Shown: positions 10,366 through 20,341 of the stretch, in pieces | Position numbering within the stretch: the first letter of the stretch is position 1 | Layout of the letters: every line of letters starts with the position of its first letter | Source of the DNA: Pseudomonas mosselii | GTDB lineage: Bacteria > Pseudomonadota > Gammaproteobacteria > Pseudomonadales > Pseudomonadaceae | Direction of reading: 5' to 3' | DNA length: 64,000 bases | NCBI RefSeq assembly: GCF_019823065.1 | Contig: NZ_CP081966.1 | Coordinates: forward strand, 4,681,501-4,745,500 | The notes under the pieces: model-generated | The model's database searches: none | Seen by the model: only the letters and a program-made list of their open reading frames with translations | Told to the model about the DNA's origin: nothing | Translations under genes and position numbers: made by a program

Positions 10366-10416
10366 AACAACAAGAGCGAACAACAAGAGCGAACAACAAG
10401 AGCGAACAACAAGAGC
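10366..10416. repeat. 13-bp tandem repeat AACAACAAGAGCG, ~4 copies
   Basis: Three full units and a fourth of 12 bp follow directly after the heptamer array. They fill the promoter-distal part of the intergenic region upstream of the phosphoethanolamine transferase gene. Confidence 0.9.
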
Positions 10417-10542
10417 AAGTTACTCGTATCTCACTCGTCGGTCTCTCCAGGACTTTCATGAATTGTTGACGATCTTTTCACACGGTCCCCTTTAGCGTCG
10501 CCTGCCAACCGATCCGGCAGGCAACCGCGCTCTGAGGCACAC

Positions 10543-12312
10543 GTGTCCCGTACAACTCCCCCCGCTAGAAAATCCATCGACTGGCCCGGCCTCGGCTGGC
10601 TCCTGCTGTTCTTTTGGTACTTCTCCGGCATCACCCAGGCTCTGCTGTTGTTCAGCGGCACCACCGGCTTCGCCGGCTTCCGTGACGCCCTGTTCCTCAG
10701 CAGCCTGTGGCTGGCACCGGTTCTGCTGCTACCTCGCCTGACCCGCCCCCTTGCCGCCCTGATCGGGCTGGTATTGTGGGCCAGCTCGCTGGTCGGCCTG
10801 AGCTATTTCGCCATCTACCGCCAGGAGTTCTCGCAAAGCGTCATCTTCGTGATGTTCGAGTCCAACACCGCCGAGGCCGGGGAATACTTCAGCCAATACT
10901 TCAGCGTCTGGCTATGCCTGGGGCTGCTGCTCTACAGCGCGATCGCCGTGCTGCTGTGGCGGCGCATCCGCCCGGTCACCCTGCCGCTTTACAGCCGCCT
11001 GCCGGTGGTCGCCGTGTTACTGACAGCAACCCTGGGTTACCCGTTCTACAAGCAGATGGTCTCCCAACAACGCAGCTTCGCCGACGCCCGGGAAAAGGTC
11101 GAACAGCGCATGGCGGCCGCGGTACCTTGGCAACTGGTGGTCGGCTACCGGCAATACCGCCAGCAACTGGACAACATGCAGGCCCTGCTGGAGCAGAACG
11201 CCGCCCTGCCGCCACTGCAGAACCTCAAGGATGCCAGCGGCGACGCGCCACGCACCCTGGTGCTGGTACTGGGTGAGTCCACCACTCGCGAGCACATGCA
11301 CCTGTACGGCTACAACCGCGACACCACACCGAACCTCGACGCCCTGGCCGCCAGCGACAAGGGCCTCACCGTGTTCCGCAACGTCGTTTCGCCACGCCCG
11401 TACACCATCGAAGTGATGCAGCAAATCCTGACGTTCGGCGACGAACAGCATCCTGATCGCTTCCTCACCGACCCGTCGCTGATCAATTTGATGAAACAGG
11501 CCGGCTACAAGACCTTCTGGATCACCAACCAGCAGACGATGACCAAGCGCAACACCATGCTCACCACCTTCTCCCAGCAGACGGACATGCCGGTCTACCT
11601 GAACAACCAGCGCAACCAGAACGCCAGCCAATACGACAGCGTGGTCCTGGCGCCTTTCGAAAAGGCCCTGCAGGACCCGGCCGGCAAGAAGCTGATCATC
11701 GTCCACCTGCTCGGCACGCACATGGATTACCGCTACCGCTATCCGGCCGGCTTCGACCACTTCAAGGACCACACCGGCGCGCCGGCGGCGCTGTCCCCCG
11801 ACCAGCTACAGACCTACAACTTCTATGACAACGCCGTACGCTACAACGACTTCGTCGTGTCCGACCTGATCAAGCGCTATTCGGCCAGCACACCGAACGG
11901 CTTCCTGCTGTACCTCTCCGACCATGGCGAGGATGTCTACAGCTCAGGCAATCATGATCGCCTTGGCCGCAACGAAGCCGACCCAACCCGGCCGATGTAC
12001 ACCATCCCCTTCCTGCTCTGGACCTCGCCCAGCTGGCAGGCGGCGCACCCGCGCGACCTGCAGTCGATGGCCAACCGCCCTTACAGCAGCGCACACTTGA
12101 TCCACACCCTGTCCGACCTGGCTGGCCTGAGCTACGACCGCTACGAGCCGGCCAAGAGCCTGGTCAACGAAGCGTTCACCGCCAGCCCACGCTGGATCGG
12201 CGACCCGTATGCGAAAAACGGGCTGCACGAATTCGACAAACTGCCCGGCGCCCGAACGAAACAGGAGCAGCGGACCGCCAGCAGCGACACGGTTCGCCCT
12301 GACGAAGGCTGA
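10543..12312 (+). CDS. Phosphoethanolamine transferase (CptA/EptA family, sulfatase fold)
   Basis: A 589-residue inner-membrane enzyme expected to move phosphoethanolamine from phosphatidylethanolamine to LPS (lipid A or core). Five hydrophobic segments fill residues ~15-175. The periplasmic sulfatase-fold domain follows, with the motif LGESTTREHMHLYGY near residue 245; the threonine is the usual nucleophile. Downstream metal-site motifs HLLGTHMDYRYRYP and YLSDHGEDVY are present. The start is GTG at 10543 with a weak GAGG upstream. CptA-type (core) versus EptA-type (lipid A) cannot be decided by eye. A terminator follows at 12371. Confidence 0.88.
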   Translation: MSRTTPPARKSIDWPGLGWLLLFFWYFSGITQALLLFSGTTGFAGFRDALFLSSLWLAPVLLLPRLTRPLAALIGLVLWASSLVGLSYFAIYRQEFSQSVIFVMFESNTAEAGEYFSQYFSVWLCLGLLLYSAIAVLLWRRIRPVTLPLYSRLPVVAVLLTATLGYPFYKQMVSQQRSFADAREKVEQRMAAAVPWQLVVGYRQYRQQLDNMQALLEQNAALPPLQNLKDASGDAPRTLVLVLGESTTREHMHLYGYNRDTTPNLDALAASDKGLTVFRNVVSPRPYTIEVMQQILTFGDEQHPDRFLTDPSLINLMKQAGYKTFWITNQQTMTKRNTMLTTFSQQTDMPVYLNNQRNQNASQYDSVVLAPFEKALQDPAGKKLIIVHLLGTHMDYRYRYPAGFDHFKDHTGAPAALSPDQLQTYNFYDNAVRYNDFVVSDLIKRYSASTPNGFLLYLSDHGEDVYSSGNHDRLGRNEADPTRPMYTIPFLLWTSPSWQAAHPRDLQSMANRPYSSAHLIHTLSDLAGLSYDRYEPAKSLVNEAFTASPRWIGDPYAKNGLHEFDKLPGARTKQEQRTASSDTVRPDEG

Positions 12313-12370
12313 CGACTCGGGCACGGCCTCCCATTCATCCCCACCCCTTCACTTGAAGGGATACCTTTCG

Positions 12371-12406
12371 AAAACCGATATCTGGTCCCCCAGGTATCGG
12401 TTTTTT
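12371..12406 (+). terminator. Rho-independent terminator after the phosphoethanolamine transferase gene
   Basis: AAAACCGATA at 12371 pairs with TATCGGTTTT, followed by a T run. The stem is about 10 bp with a 14-nt loop. It can work in both directions because of the A run on the left. Confidence 0.85.
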
Positions 12407-12796
12407 GTTGCATCGATGATGAATAATTTTCCGCCATATTGTTTCGTACATTTCCTGATAATTACAAAATGACAATATCGCGCTCCAGAATGACGGACTC
12501 TCGCCTCAGTAATCATGGGAAACTCAGATGAATACGGACAAACATCACCTTTCGCATAGGATCAAAACGACGAAATTAAACATTCCAAAAGGGAATGATG
12601 TAGCAACTAATTGTCGTTTGTTGAGAACGCCTTTCAACGCCAATACTGATTTCAATCAAAGCAATCGCAACTGCCACGGCATTGGAGAAGCCGTCAGCCG
12701 ACCGGCGCCCAGCCCGCGCCCGTCACCTGCAACTGGAAGTGGTCAGATCACAACAAAAACAACAACTCACCCGAATGCAGATCCAATAGGTTGCCC
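12407..12796. other. AT-rich intergenic region, no convincing gene
   Basis: 390 bp of lower GC than the surroundings. A 90-codon frame starting at 12528 has no ribosome site, no recognisable domain and a low-complexity Pro/Thr tail. I read the stretch as the promoter and leader region of the LysP-like permease gene. Confidence 0.5.
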
Positions 12797-14350
12797 ATGA
12801 CCCATTCGAACAACAATGCAAACTTGACTGCCGCAACCCCGCCTTCCGGACACCTCAAACGCACCCTCACCAGCCGCCACCTGAACATGATCGCCATCGG
12901 CGGCTCCATCGGCACCGGCCTGTTCGTCTCCTCCGGTGCCACCATCGCCCAGTCAGGCCCCGGCGGCGCGCTGCTGGCCTTCGCGGTAATCGGCCTGATG
13001 GTCTACTTCCTGATGACCAGCCTCGGTGAAATGGCCGCGTGCATGCCGGTCAGCGGCTCGTTCTCCACCTATGCCTCGCGCTACGTGGAAGAAAGCTTCG
13101 GTTTCGCCCTGGGCTGGAACTACTGGTACTCCTGGGCCGTGACCATCGCCGTGGACCTGGTGGCCGTGCAGATCATCATGCTCTACTGGTTCCCGGACAC
13201 CCCCGGGGTGATCTGGAGCGCGGCCTTCCTGGTGCTGCTGTTTGCCCTCAACGTCGCCTCGGTGCGCTTTTTCGGCGAGGCGGAGTTCTGGTTCGCCCTG
13301 ATCAAGGTCATCACCATCCTCATCTTCATCGCCGTGGGCGTGCTGATGCTGCTGGGCATCCTCGAAGGCGGCCAGGACGGCGGCGCCCACCTCTGGCAGA
13401 TCGGCGACGCGCCCGTTGCCGGCGGCCTGCCGGCGCTGATCGGCGTGGCGATGATCGTCGGCTTCTCGTTCCAGGGCACCGAATTCGTAGGCATCGCCGC
13501 CGGCGAAACGGAAAATCCGGGGCGCAATATTCCCAAGGCCGTGCGTCAGATCTTCTGGCGCATCCTGCTGTTCTACGTGCTCACCATCGTCGTGATCGGC
13601 CTGCTGATCCCCTACACCGACCCACGGCTGCTCAAGGACGGCCTGTCGGACGTCACCATCAGCCCGTTCACCCTGATCTTCGCCAAGGCCGACATGCTCG
13701 CCGCCGCCGCCGTGATGAACGCAGTGATCCTGACCTCGGTGCTGTCCGCCGGCAACTCGGGCATGTATGCCTCCTCACGCATGCTCTACAGCCTGGCGCT
13801 GGAGCGCAAGGCGCCGGCCATCTTCGCCCGGGTGACCCGCAGCGGCACGCCGGTCTGGGCGCTGCTGGCCACCGCCGCAGTCGCCGGCCTGTGCCTGCTG
13901 AGCTTCCTGTTCAGCCCTGGCAAGCTCTACCTGTGGCTGCTCAACACCTCCGGCATGCTCGGCTTCATCGCCTGGCTGGGCATCGCGATCAGCCACTATC
14001 GTTTCCGCCGCGGCTACCTGTTCCATGGCCACGACCTGGCGAAACTGCCGTATGTCTCGAAGTACTTCCCGTTCGGTCCGCTGTTCGCCTTCGGCCTGTG
14101 CATGGTGGTGATGCTCGGGCAGAACTACCAGGCGTTCATCGGCGGGCAGATCGACTGGATCGGTGCCTTCGCCACCTATGTCGGCTTGGTGCTGTTCGTG
14201 GTGGTCTGGTTCGGCCACAAGCTGGTCACAGGCTCCAGGGTGGTGCGCTACAGGGAAATGGACTTCTCCAGCATCGAGATGCGCAAGGCCGAACGTAGCA
14301 AAGCAGACCCTTCCGGCAACGCGGTCGCGGCCAGTCAGCAGCCCGCCTGA
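12797..14350 (+). CDS. APC-family amino acid permease, LysP-like
   Basis: A 517-residue inner-membrane transporter with about 12 membrane helices. It carries the amino acid transporter signature at residues ~30-60 (MIAIGGSIGTGLFVSSG) and the motif FQGTEFVGIAAGETENP near residue 225. This long form with a hydrophilic tail is typical of LysP, ProY and related amino acid:proton symporters; lysine is the best guess only. The ATG at 12797 was chosen over a TTG six bases upstream. An FAD oxidase gene follows after 53 bp and a GC-rich hairpin, suggesting uptake coupled to oxidation of the same substrate. Confidence 0.85.
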   Translation: MTHSNNNANLTAATPPSGHLKRTLTSRHLNMIAIGGSIGTGLFVSSGATIAQSGPGGALLAFAVIGLMVYFLMTSLGEMAACMPVSGSFSTYASRYVEESFGFALGWNYWYSWAVTIAVDLVAVQIIMLYWFPDTPGVIWSAAFLVLLFALNVASVRFFGEAEFWFALIKVITILIFIAVGVLMLLGILEGGQDGGAHLWQIGDAPVAGGLPALIGVAMIVGFSFQGTEFVGIAAGETENPGRNIPKAVRQIFWRILLFYVLTIVVIGLLIPYTDPRLLKDGLSDVTISPFTLIFAKADMLAAAAVMNAVILTSVLSAGNSGMYASSRMLYSLALERKAPAIFARVTRSGTPVWALLATAAVAGLCLLSFLFSPGKLYLWLLNTSGMLGFIAWLGIAISHYRFRRGYLFHGHDLAKLPYVSKYFPFGPLFAFGLCMVVMLGQNYQAFIGGQIDWIGAFATYVGLVLFVVVWFGHKLVTGSRVVRYREMDFSSIEMRKAERSKADPSGNAVAASQQPA

Positions 14351-14403
14351 AAACTCCATTGGCGGACCCGCCCCGGTCCGCCCATCACTGCTCCGGGACC
14401 CTG

Positions 14404-15690
14404 ATGAACAGCACCTTCGACTCTTACTACGAAGCCACCGCCAGCAGAACCCTCTACCCTGCCCAGAGTGGGCGCACCGATACCCGCGTGTGCATACTCG
14501 GTGGCGGCCTGGCCGGCCTGTCGACCGCGATAGGGCTTGCCGAGCGCGGGGTGAGCGATGTGACGATCCTCGAGTCGCAACGCATCGGCCATGGTGCATC
14601 GGGACGCAACGGCGGCTTCGTCTTCGGCGGCTACAGCCTTGGCAACGCCGACCTGCTATCGGCGCTGGGCGCCAACGAGGCACGCAAGCTGTATCGACTG
14701 ACACTCGACGCCGTCGACCTGATCCGCGAACGCACCCGCCGCTACACCATCGACTGCGACCTGGTCGACCAGGGCGTGATCCTCGCCAACTGGTTCAACG
14801 ACCCGTTGCGCCTTGAGAAACCACGCCAGCTGATGAAGCAGGCCTATGGCGTCGACTGGCAATACATCGCCCCCGGCGAACTGAAGGAACAGCTCAGGAC
14901 CGAGCGCTATTACGGCGGATTGCTGGAGCGCAACGCATTCCACTTCCACCCGCTCAAGTACGTCTGCGGCATCGCCCAGGCTACCGCCCAGGCCGGGGTG
15001 ACGATCTACGAGCAGTCGCCGGTGACCGGCATCGAGAAAAAGGCAGGCGGCTACATCGTGCGCACCGGCCAGGGCGAAGTCCATGCCGAGGAAGTGGTGT
15101 TCAGCGCAGGGGGCTATGCCCGTGGCATCTACGCCCCGATCGAACGCGCCGTGCTGCCGATCGCCACCTACGTGGTAACCACCCCGCCATTGGGCGCGCG
15201 CTTGCCGGACGCCATCGACTGCCAGTCGGCCATCTACGACACACGCTTCGCCTTCGATTACTACCGCCCACTGAAAGACACCCGAATCCTCTGGGGCGGA
15301 CGCATATCCATCCTCGATCGCGCGCCACAGGCCATCGCCAAGCTGCTCAAGGCCGACCTGGTGAGCGTCTATCCGCAACTCGAGGACGTGGCGCTGGAAT
15401 ACGCCTGGGGCGGCCTGATGAGCTACGGACGCCACCAGATGGCGCAGATCGGCCAGGACGCTAACGGCATCTGGCACGCCGTCGGCTTCGGCGGCCACGG
15501 CATGGCACCGACCACGGTCGCCGGCGAAGTCCTGGCGGACGCCATCGCCCGTCGCCTGCCGATCCCGAGTGGTTTCAGCCGGTTCGGCCTCGAACGCACC
15601 TTTGGCCTGGCCGGCCTGGTGGCAGCTCAGGCCACCTACACCGCCTACCAGGCACGCGATGCCTTCGATGCTCGGCGGCTGAACCGTTGA
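14404..15690 (+). CDS. FAD-dependent amine/amino acid oxidase (PuuB/DAO family)
   Basis: A 428-residue flavoprotein of the D-amino acid oxidase superfamily. The Rossmann motif VCILGGGLAGLSTAIGL is at residues ~31-47, followed by the RIGHGASGRNGG segment common to gamma-glutamylputrescine oxidase PuuB and pipecolate oxidases. DYYR and GFGGHGM segments near the end also match. It likely oxidises an amine or cyclic imino acid using O2. Its position after a LysP-like permease makes a lysine, pipecolate or polyamine substrate plausible, but this is inference. The ATG at 14404 is preferred over an upstream in-frame start. Confidence 0.82.
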   Translation: MNSTFDSYYEATASRTLYPAQSGRTDTRVCILGGGLAGLSTAIGLAERGVSDVTILESQRIGHGASGRNGGFVFGGYSLGNADLLSALGANEARKLYRLTLDAVDLIRERTRRYTIDCDLVDQGVILANWFNDPLRLEKPRQLMKQAYGVDWQYIAPGELKEQLRTERYYGGLLERNAFHFHPLKYVCGIAQATAQAGVTIYEQSPVTGIEKKAGGYIVRTGQGEVHAEEVVFSAGGYARGIYAPIERAVLPIATYVVTTPPLGARLPDAIDCQSAIYDTRFAFDYYRPLKDTRILWGGRISILDRAPQAIAKLLKADLVSVYPQLEDVALEYAWGGLMSYGRHQMAQIGQDANGIWHAVGFGGHGMAPTTVAGEVLADAIARRLPIPSGFSRFGLERTFGLAGLVAAQATYTAYQARDAFDARRLNR

Positions 15691-15774
15691 CGCCGGTATT
15701 CCATTGATGGCATGCCGATCATGCGCATCGGGGTAACCCAAGCGCGTACAGCGGCGAGAAGGTCACGGCGCCCC

Positions 15775-17721
15775 TCAGCCCAAGCGCACTACCGCGTGCT
15801 TGACCTTGTCGAGCAACTCCGACATTTTGAATGGCTTCACCAGCATTTCCATCCCTGTCCCCAGGAACGCCTGGCGGTCCAGCGCCGCATCGGCGTACCC
15901 GGTCATGAACAGCACCGGCAACCCTGGTCGATGCAACCGTGCGATGTCAGCCAGCTCTCGCCCACTCATGGTCGGTAGTCCGACATCGGTCAACAGCAGG
16001 TCGATGCTCTCCTCCTGCTGCAGGTATTGCAACGCCTCATCGATGGTCGACGCCAAGGTGCATCGGTACCCGGCCTCGCCCAGCGCCTCGGCCACCGACA
16101 GTCGGACCGAGGCCATGTCCTCGACGATCAACACGTGCTCGCCATTGCCCTGCTGGTCATTCCCGACCTCGCGGTCCAGGCTGACCGCCGCCTCGTCGCT
16201 GGCCGGCAGCAACAGCGTCACCTCGGTGCCCTTGCCAACCACACTGCGCAGCTCCACATGGCCACCCGACTGTCGGGCGAAACCGTAGATGGTCGACAAG
16301 CCCAGGCCAGTGCCCTGGCCGAGAGGCTTGGTGGTGAAGAACGGATCGAAGACCTTGTCGAGCAACTCGGCCTCGATTCCACTGCCGTTGTCGCGCACGG
16401 TCACGGCCACGTAGGCGCCATCGGCGAGGTTGGCGTCGCCGTGGCACCAGGCCGCCGAAGTGTTGACCCAGATTTGCCCGCCCTTGGGCAGCGCATCGCG
16501 GGCGTTGATGACCAGGTTTAGCACCGCGCTTTCCAGTTGCACCGGATCGACCATGGCGATGGCCGGCAGGGTGGACAGCTCCAGGGTGAGGGTGACTCGC
16601 TCACCGATCGTGCGGGTCACCAGTTCCTCCAGCGAGCGTATGTGCTGGTTGACGTCCACCGGACGGGTGTCGAGCGGTTGCTGGCGGGCAAAGGCCAGCA
16701 GCCGCTGGGTGAGCACGGCGGCGCTGTTGGCCGAGCTCAGCGCCACCTCGGCATACTTCGGCACCTTTTCCACACGGTTTTCCGCCACTCGTTTGCGGAT
16801 CAGCTCAAGGCTGGTGATGATGCCGGTCAGCAGGTTGTTGAAATCGTGGGCGATGCCACCGGTGAGGCTGCCCAAGGCATCCATTTTCTGCAACTGCAAC
16901 AGTTGCGCCTCGGTGCGCACGCGCTCGGCCACTTCCCTGGCCAACTGGCTGTTGGCATCTTCCAGGCGTGCCAGGTGCGAGCGCTCGCGGTGACGGTGTT
17001 CGGTGATGTCCTCGACGAACACCAGACACAGGCCAGGCGCCTGGTACGGCGACAGTTGCCACTCGGTGTCGCGCGGTTGCCCCTGCAGGCGCATGCCCAG
17101 CGTGCCTTTCCAGCGCTCCCCCGCCGCGAGGTGCTGGCGCAACTCCTCGAGCGCCTTGACCTGGCCTTCGGCGAAGCACTCGTGCAGACACAGCGGGTCG
17201 CGGTTGTCCTGCACCAGGTGGGCGAAGGCGTGGTTGCATTCGTGCACCTTCAAGTCGCCATCGAGCACGGCGATGGGGGCGGACACACCCCGGAAGATTT
17301 CCTGGAACCGCGCTTCGCTCTGGCGCAAGGCCCGCTCGGTGTCGCGCACTCGCAGCAGGGTGCGCAGGGTGGCGAGCAGCACGTCCGGGTCCACCGGGTG
17401 GATCAGATAAGCATCGGCACCGGCGTTCAGGCCAGTAATGATATCGCCGCTCTGGATCGATGCCGCCGACACGTGGATCACCGGCAACAGCGCCGTGCGA
17501 CTGTCCTCGCGCAGCAACCGGACAATGTCGAAACCGCTCATGTCCGGGAGGTTGACGTCGAGAATCAGCGCATCCACTTGCTCGTCACGAATCAGCGCCA
17601 GCCCCTCCCCGCCGGTGCCCGCTTCGAGCACTTCGTAGCCGTGCGCGCCGAGGCGGCGGCGCAGGGCGTAACGGGTGGCGACGTTGTCATCGACGATGAG
17701 CAGGCGCAGGTCAGGTTTCAT
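15775..17721 (-). CDS. Hybrid sensor histidine kinase / response regulator (REC-PAS-HK-REC)
   Basis: A 648-residue soluble signalling protein. It has an N-terminal receiver (phospho-acceptor Asp in [12 protein letters not shown], ~residue 55), a PAS domain (~140-240), a coiled coil, a histidine kinase core with the H-box [13 protein letters not shown] (~residue 290), an ATPase domain ([15 protein letters not shown]), and a C-terminal receiver ([12 protein letters not shown], ~residue 575). It lacks membrane segments, so it responds to internal partners. It is the last gene of the stressosome-like operon and overlaps the upstream kinase by 11 bp, which suggests that it receives or integrates that module's signal. 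Confidence 0.9.
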   Translation of the reverse strand: MKPDLRLLIVDDNVATRYALRRRLGAHGYEVLEAGTGGEGLALIRDEQVDALILDVNLPDMSGFDIVRLLREDSRTALLPVIHVSAASIQSGDIITGLNAGADAYLIHPVDPDVLLATLRTLLRVRDTERALRQSEARFQEIFRGVSAPIAVLDGDLKVHECNHAFAHLVQDNRDPLCLHECFAEGQVKALEELRQHLAAGERWKGTLGMRLQGQPRDTEWQLSPYQAPGLCLVFVEDITEHRHRERSHLARLEDANSQLAREVAERVRTEAQLLQLQKMDALGSLTGGIAHDFNNLLTGIITSLELIRKRVAENRVEKVPKYAEVALSSANSAAVLTQRLLAFARQQPLDTRPVDVNQHIRSLEELVTRTIGERVTLTLELSTLPAIAMVDPVQLESAVLNLVINARDALPKGGQIWVNTSAAWCHGDANLADGAYVAVTVRDNGSGIEAELLDKVFDPFFTTKPLGQGTGLGLSTIYGFARQSGGHVELRSVVGKGTEVTLLLPASDEAAVSLDREVGNDQQGNGEHVLIVEDMASVRLSVAEALGEAGYRCTLASTIDEALQYLQQEESIDLLLTDVGLPTMSGRELADIARLHRPGLPVLFMTGYADAALDRQAFLGTGMEMLVKPFKMSELLDKVKHAVVRLG

Positions 17722-18574
17722 CCACACTCTCCTGGGCCAACGCCAGCGGAATGATCACGAAGAAAGTGGAACCGATCCCTGGCTCGCTGTGCACGCCTAC
17801 CTCCCCGCCCAGCAGCGTGACGAAACGCTTGCATAACGACAGCCCCAGGCCGGTGCCACGCAGGCGTTTCTGCAAGGGTGAATCGAGCTGTGCGAAATCC
17901 TCGAACAACGTGTCCAGCAGCTCCGAGGCAATGCCAATGCCTGTATCGCTGACGGCGAAGCGGATGTGCTGCGCATCGACGAGTTGCGCCGACACTCGCA
18001 CTTCACCGCGGGTAGTGAACTTCAAGGCATTGGAGATGAAGTTGCGCAGGATCTGCGCAAGCTTCTTGTCGTCGGTATAAAGGCGCGGCAGGCCCACCGG
18101 CTCTTCGAAAATCAGGTCGACCGCCGTGGCGTCGACGATCGGCCGAAACATCCCGCGCAGCGCCGCGAACAGGTCGAACATATCGAACCAGGCCGGCGAG
18201 ATGGTGATGCGCCCGGCTTCGATCTTGGCGAGGTCGAGGAGGTCGTCGACCATGTCCGACAACTCGCGGGTCGCATTGCTGACAAATGCAACCTGGCGGT
18301 GCTGCTCTTCCGACAGCGGCCCGTCCAGCTCGTCGGCCAGCAGGCTGGTGATGCTCAGTATCGAGCCCAGCGGGGTGCGGAACTCATGACTCATGTACGA
18401 CAGAAAGCGACTTTTAAGGTCGGACGCCTGGCGCAAGTGCTCAGCCTGGATGTCCAGCTCGGCATACAAGGCCAGCACGCCTTGATTGGTTTCTTCGAGC
18501 TCGGCGCGCAGGGCCTCGTTTTCGGCCTGCAGCCGCGCGAACTGCTCGGCGTCTCGCATGGTAGGCTCAGCCAT
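17711..18574 (-). CDS. Cytoplasmic sensor histidine kinase
   Basis: A 287-residue kinase with an N-terminal coiled coil (residues ~10-50), the H-box FLSYMSHEFRTPLGS (His near residue 63) and an ATPase domain with ISNALKF (N box), DTGIGI and GTGLGLSL. It has no sensor domain or membrane helix, so its signal must come from a partner; the adjacent stressosome-like proteins are the obvious candidates. Start could be 18574 or the next Met at 18559. It overlaps both neighbours, which points to a single transcript. Confidence 0.9.
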   Translation of the reverse strand: MAEPTMRDAEQFARLQAENEALRAELEETNQGVLALYAELDIQAEHLRQASDLKSRFLSYMSHEFRTPLGSILSITSLLADELDGPLSEEQHRQVAFVSNATRELSDMVDDLLDLAKIEAGRITISPAWFDMFDLFAALRGMFRPIVDATAVDLIFEEPVGLPRLYTDDKKLAQILRNFISNALKFTTRGEVRVSAQLVDAQHIRFAVSDTGIGIASELLDTLFEDFAQLDSPLQKRLRGTGLGLSLCKRFVTLLGGEVGVHSEPGIGSTFFVIIPLALAQESVDET

Positions 18575-19583
18575 GGTCTGGCTCCAGGTCGATCACCAGC
18601 ACCGTCACATCGTCCCGCCCCCGGCAGAAATCCCGATGCAGCACGGCAGCAATCACCGCCGGGTGGCGATGCACCAACCCAGGGTAGTCTTGTAGATTCC
18701 AGCGCGACTGCAGGCCGTCGCTGTAGAGGATCAGCAGGTTGCCCGTCACGTCAGCGTAGTCGAAGACCTGGGCTTTGCGGTATTGCCCGCCGACGATACC
18801 TGGAAGCGAGGGCATGCCGCGCATGCGGGTCGGCGCCACCAGACTGGCGCCGATGTTGCCGATGCCAGAGAAGGCAATATGGCCGCTGTGCTGATCGTGC
18901 TGTGCGATGGCAACCGCGCCGCCCCGGGTGCTGCACATCGCCAGGTGCAGCCGCTCGATCAGCAAAAGTGGGTCGAGAAAGGCATCCTCGGCGAATGCCG
19001 CTGCCGCGCTCTGGGCCGCCTCCTCGGCATCCGGGCCATGCCCCAGGCCGTCGACCAGCAAGGCGCTGAGACGCCCGTGGGTGAGCGCGACGTGCCAGGT
19101 GTCGCCGCAAGCCGGGTCGTCATGCAGCGCGTGATGGCTGACGCCGATGCGCAGGTCACGACTTTCGGCAGCGCGTTGGTACACGCGGGCCATGATTACC
19201 GAGCCGCGGGCGTCGGTGTGCATGTCGAACACCTTGGCCATACGTGCCACCGCGCCCAGGCCGATGCCCTGTGTACCACCGGTGGAGTAGCCATCGACGA
19301 GGCATGTCTGGGCATCGAACCCTTGGGCCCGGTCCACTGCCAGCAACTCGATGCCCAGGCCGTTGGCACCGGGCACGCTGCGCAAGTGCAATGCACCCGC
19401 TCCGGCGTGCTTGAGCACGTTGCTGGCCAGCTCGGTAGCCAGCAACGCCACACGGCCGGCGTCCTCGCTGTCGAAGCCTTGTTGCTCGGCCAGGCGCTGT
19501 GCGGTGCGCCGGGCGTGGCCGATCTGGGTGCCCTCTTCCAAGGGCAAGACCAGCGTCCTGCTGGCAGAAATATTCATATCCAT
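18567..19583 (-). CDS. RsbW/T-like ATPase fused to SpoIIE-type (PP2C) serine phosphatase
   Basis: A 338-residue two-domain protein. The N-terminal ~135 residues form an anti-sigma-type GHKL ATPase (TELASNVLKHA N box; GTQGIGLGA). The C-terminal half is a PP2C/SpoIIE phosphatase with LLVDGLGHGPDAEEAA and the metal-site end SDGLQSRW ... RGRDDVTVLVIDL. The phosphatase resembles RsbX, which resets phosphorylated RsbR and RsbS. The fusion of kinase-like and phosphatase domains next to rsbRST-like genes suggests feedback control of the module. Start 19583 or 19577. Confidence 0.85.
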   Translation of the reverse strand: MDMNISASRTLVLPLEEGTQIGHARRTAQRLAEQQGFDSEDAGRVALLATELASNVLKHAGAGALHLRSVPGANGLGIELLAVDRAQGFDAQTCLVDGYSTGGTQGIGLGAVARMAKVFDMHTDARGSVIMARVYQRAAESRDLRIGVSHHALHDDPACGDTWHVALTHGRLSALLVDGLGHGPDAEEAAQSAAAAFAEDAFLDPLLLIERLHLAMCSTRGGAVAIAQHDQHSGHIAFSGIGNIGASLVAPTRMRGMPSLPGIVGGQYRKAQVFDYADVTGNLLILYSDGLQSRWNLQDYPGLVHRHPAVIAAVLHRDFCRGRDDVTVLVIDLEPDHG

Positions 19584-19978
19584 CGCGTGATCGTCACCCG
19601 CGTGCCCTCGCCTGGCACGCTGTCGAGCTCGAACTCGTCCACCAGACGGCGAGCGCCAGTCAGGCCCAGGCCCAGGCCATTGCCGGAGGTCCAGCCATCG
19701 GTCAGGGCCAGCTTCAGGTCGGCGATACCCGGCCCTTCGTCACGGAACAACAAGCGCACTCCGGTGCGACCCGCTTCCTCGAGCACCTGCCAATCCATGT
19801 CGCCCCCGCCGCCATAGATCACGGTGTTGCGCGCCAGCTCGCTGACAGCGGTGACCAGCTTGGTCAGGTCCACGAGGCGCATGCCGCAATCGCTGGCCAG
19901 TTTGCGCGCCAACTGCCGGGCCAGTACCACGTCCTGCTCGATGCGTACCGGCAGGCTGCCACTGTGCTCGCCGCTCAT
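19574..19978 (-). CDS. RsbT-like serine kinase
   Basis: A 134-residue GHKL protein with SELARNTVIYGGGG (N box, residue ~46), DEGPGI (G1) and NGLGLGLTGARRL (G2). This compact arrangement is that of RsbT, the kinase that phosphorylates stressosome STAS proteins and then binds a downstream target. It overlaps the STAS gene on one side by 4 bp and the ATPase-phosphatase gene on the other by 10 bp. Pseudomonas has no SigB, so the released RsbT must act on something else. Confidence 0.85.
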   Translation of the reverse strand: MSGEHSGSLPVRIEQDVVLARQLARKLASDCGMRLVDLTKLVTAVSELARNTVIYGGGGDMDWQVLEEAGRTGVRLLFRDEGPGIADLKLALTDGWTSGNGLGLGLTGARRLVDEFELDSVPGEGTRVTITRWI

Positions 19979-20337
19979 GGGTGCCTCACGTGCTGGCTGA
20001 GCCGCTGCATGCCTCGCTCCACATCCAGTGCCGTGCTCACCCCAGGCAGGGTCAAGCCCAGTTCCACCAGGGTAATGGCCACGGCCGGCTGCATGCCCAC
20101 CACCATCACCTGGGCATCCATCAGCCGCGACAGGCTGGCGATGTCAGCGATCATCCGGCCAATGAACGAGTCGACCATGTCCAGCGCCGAGATGTCGAGC
20201 AACACGCCCCTGGCGGAGGTGGCGCTGATGCGGTCGGTAAGGTCGTCTTGCAAGCACATGGCCAGCTTGTCATGCATGTCGACCTGGATGGTCACGAGCA
20301 GAAACTCGCCCATCCGCAGAATCGGGATACGGTCCAT
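19975..20337 (-). CDS. RsbS-like STAS-domain protein
   Basis: A 120-residue single STAS domain. The segment VLLDISALDMVDSFIGRMI contains the serine that is phosphorylated in RsbS (in MVDS, about residue 58). It would form the stressosome shell together with the RsbR-like protein 4 bp upstream and hold RsbT. Confidence 0.87.
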   Translation of the reverse strand: MDRIPILRMGEFLLVTIQVDMHDKLAMCLQDDLTDRISATSARGVLLDISALDMVDSFIGRMIADIASLSRLMDAQVMVVGMQPAVAITLVELGLTLPGVSTALDVERGMQRLSQHVRHP

Positions 20338-20341
20338 GGGC

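Noticed and set aside
9682..10416. CRISPR array
   Set aside because: The repeats are contiguous short units without unique spacers.
9894..10459. Long minus-strand frames of CCLLFAV repeats
   Set aside because: They are the heptamer array read in three frames, with no ribosome site or domain; a satellite, not a gene.
12528..12800. 90-codon frame before the LysP-like gene
   Set aside because: Poor start context, no domain, and low-complexity tail; treated as leader DNA.
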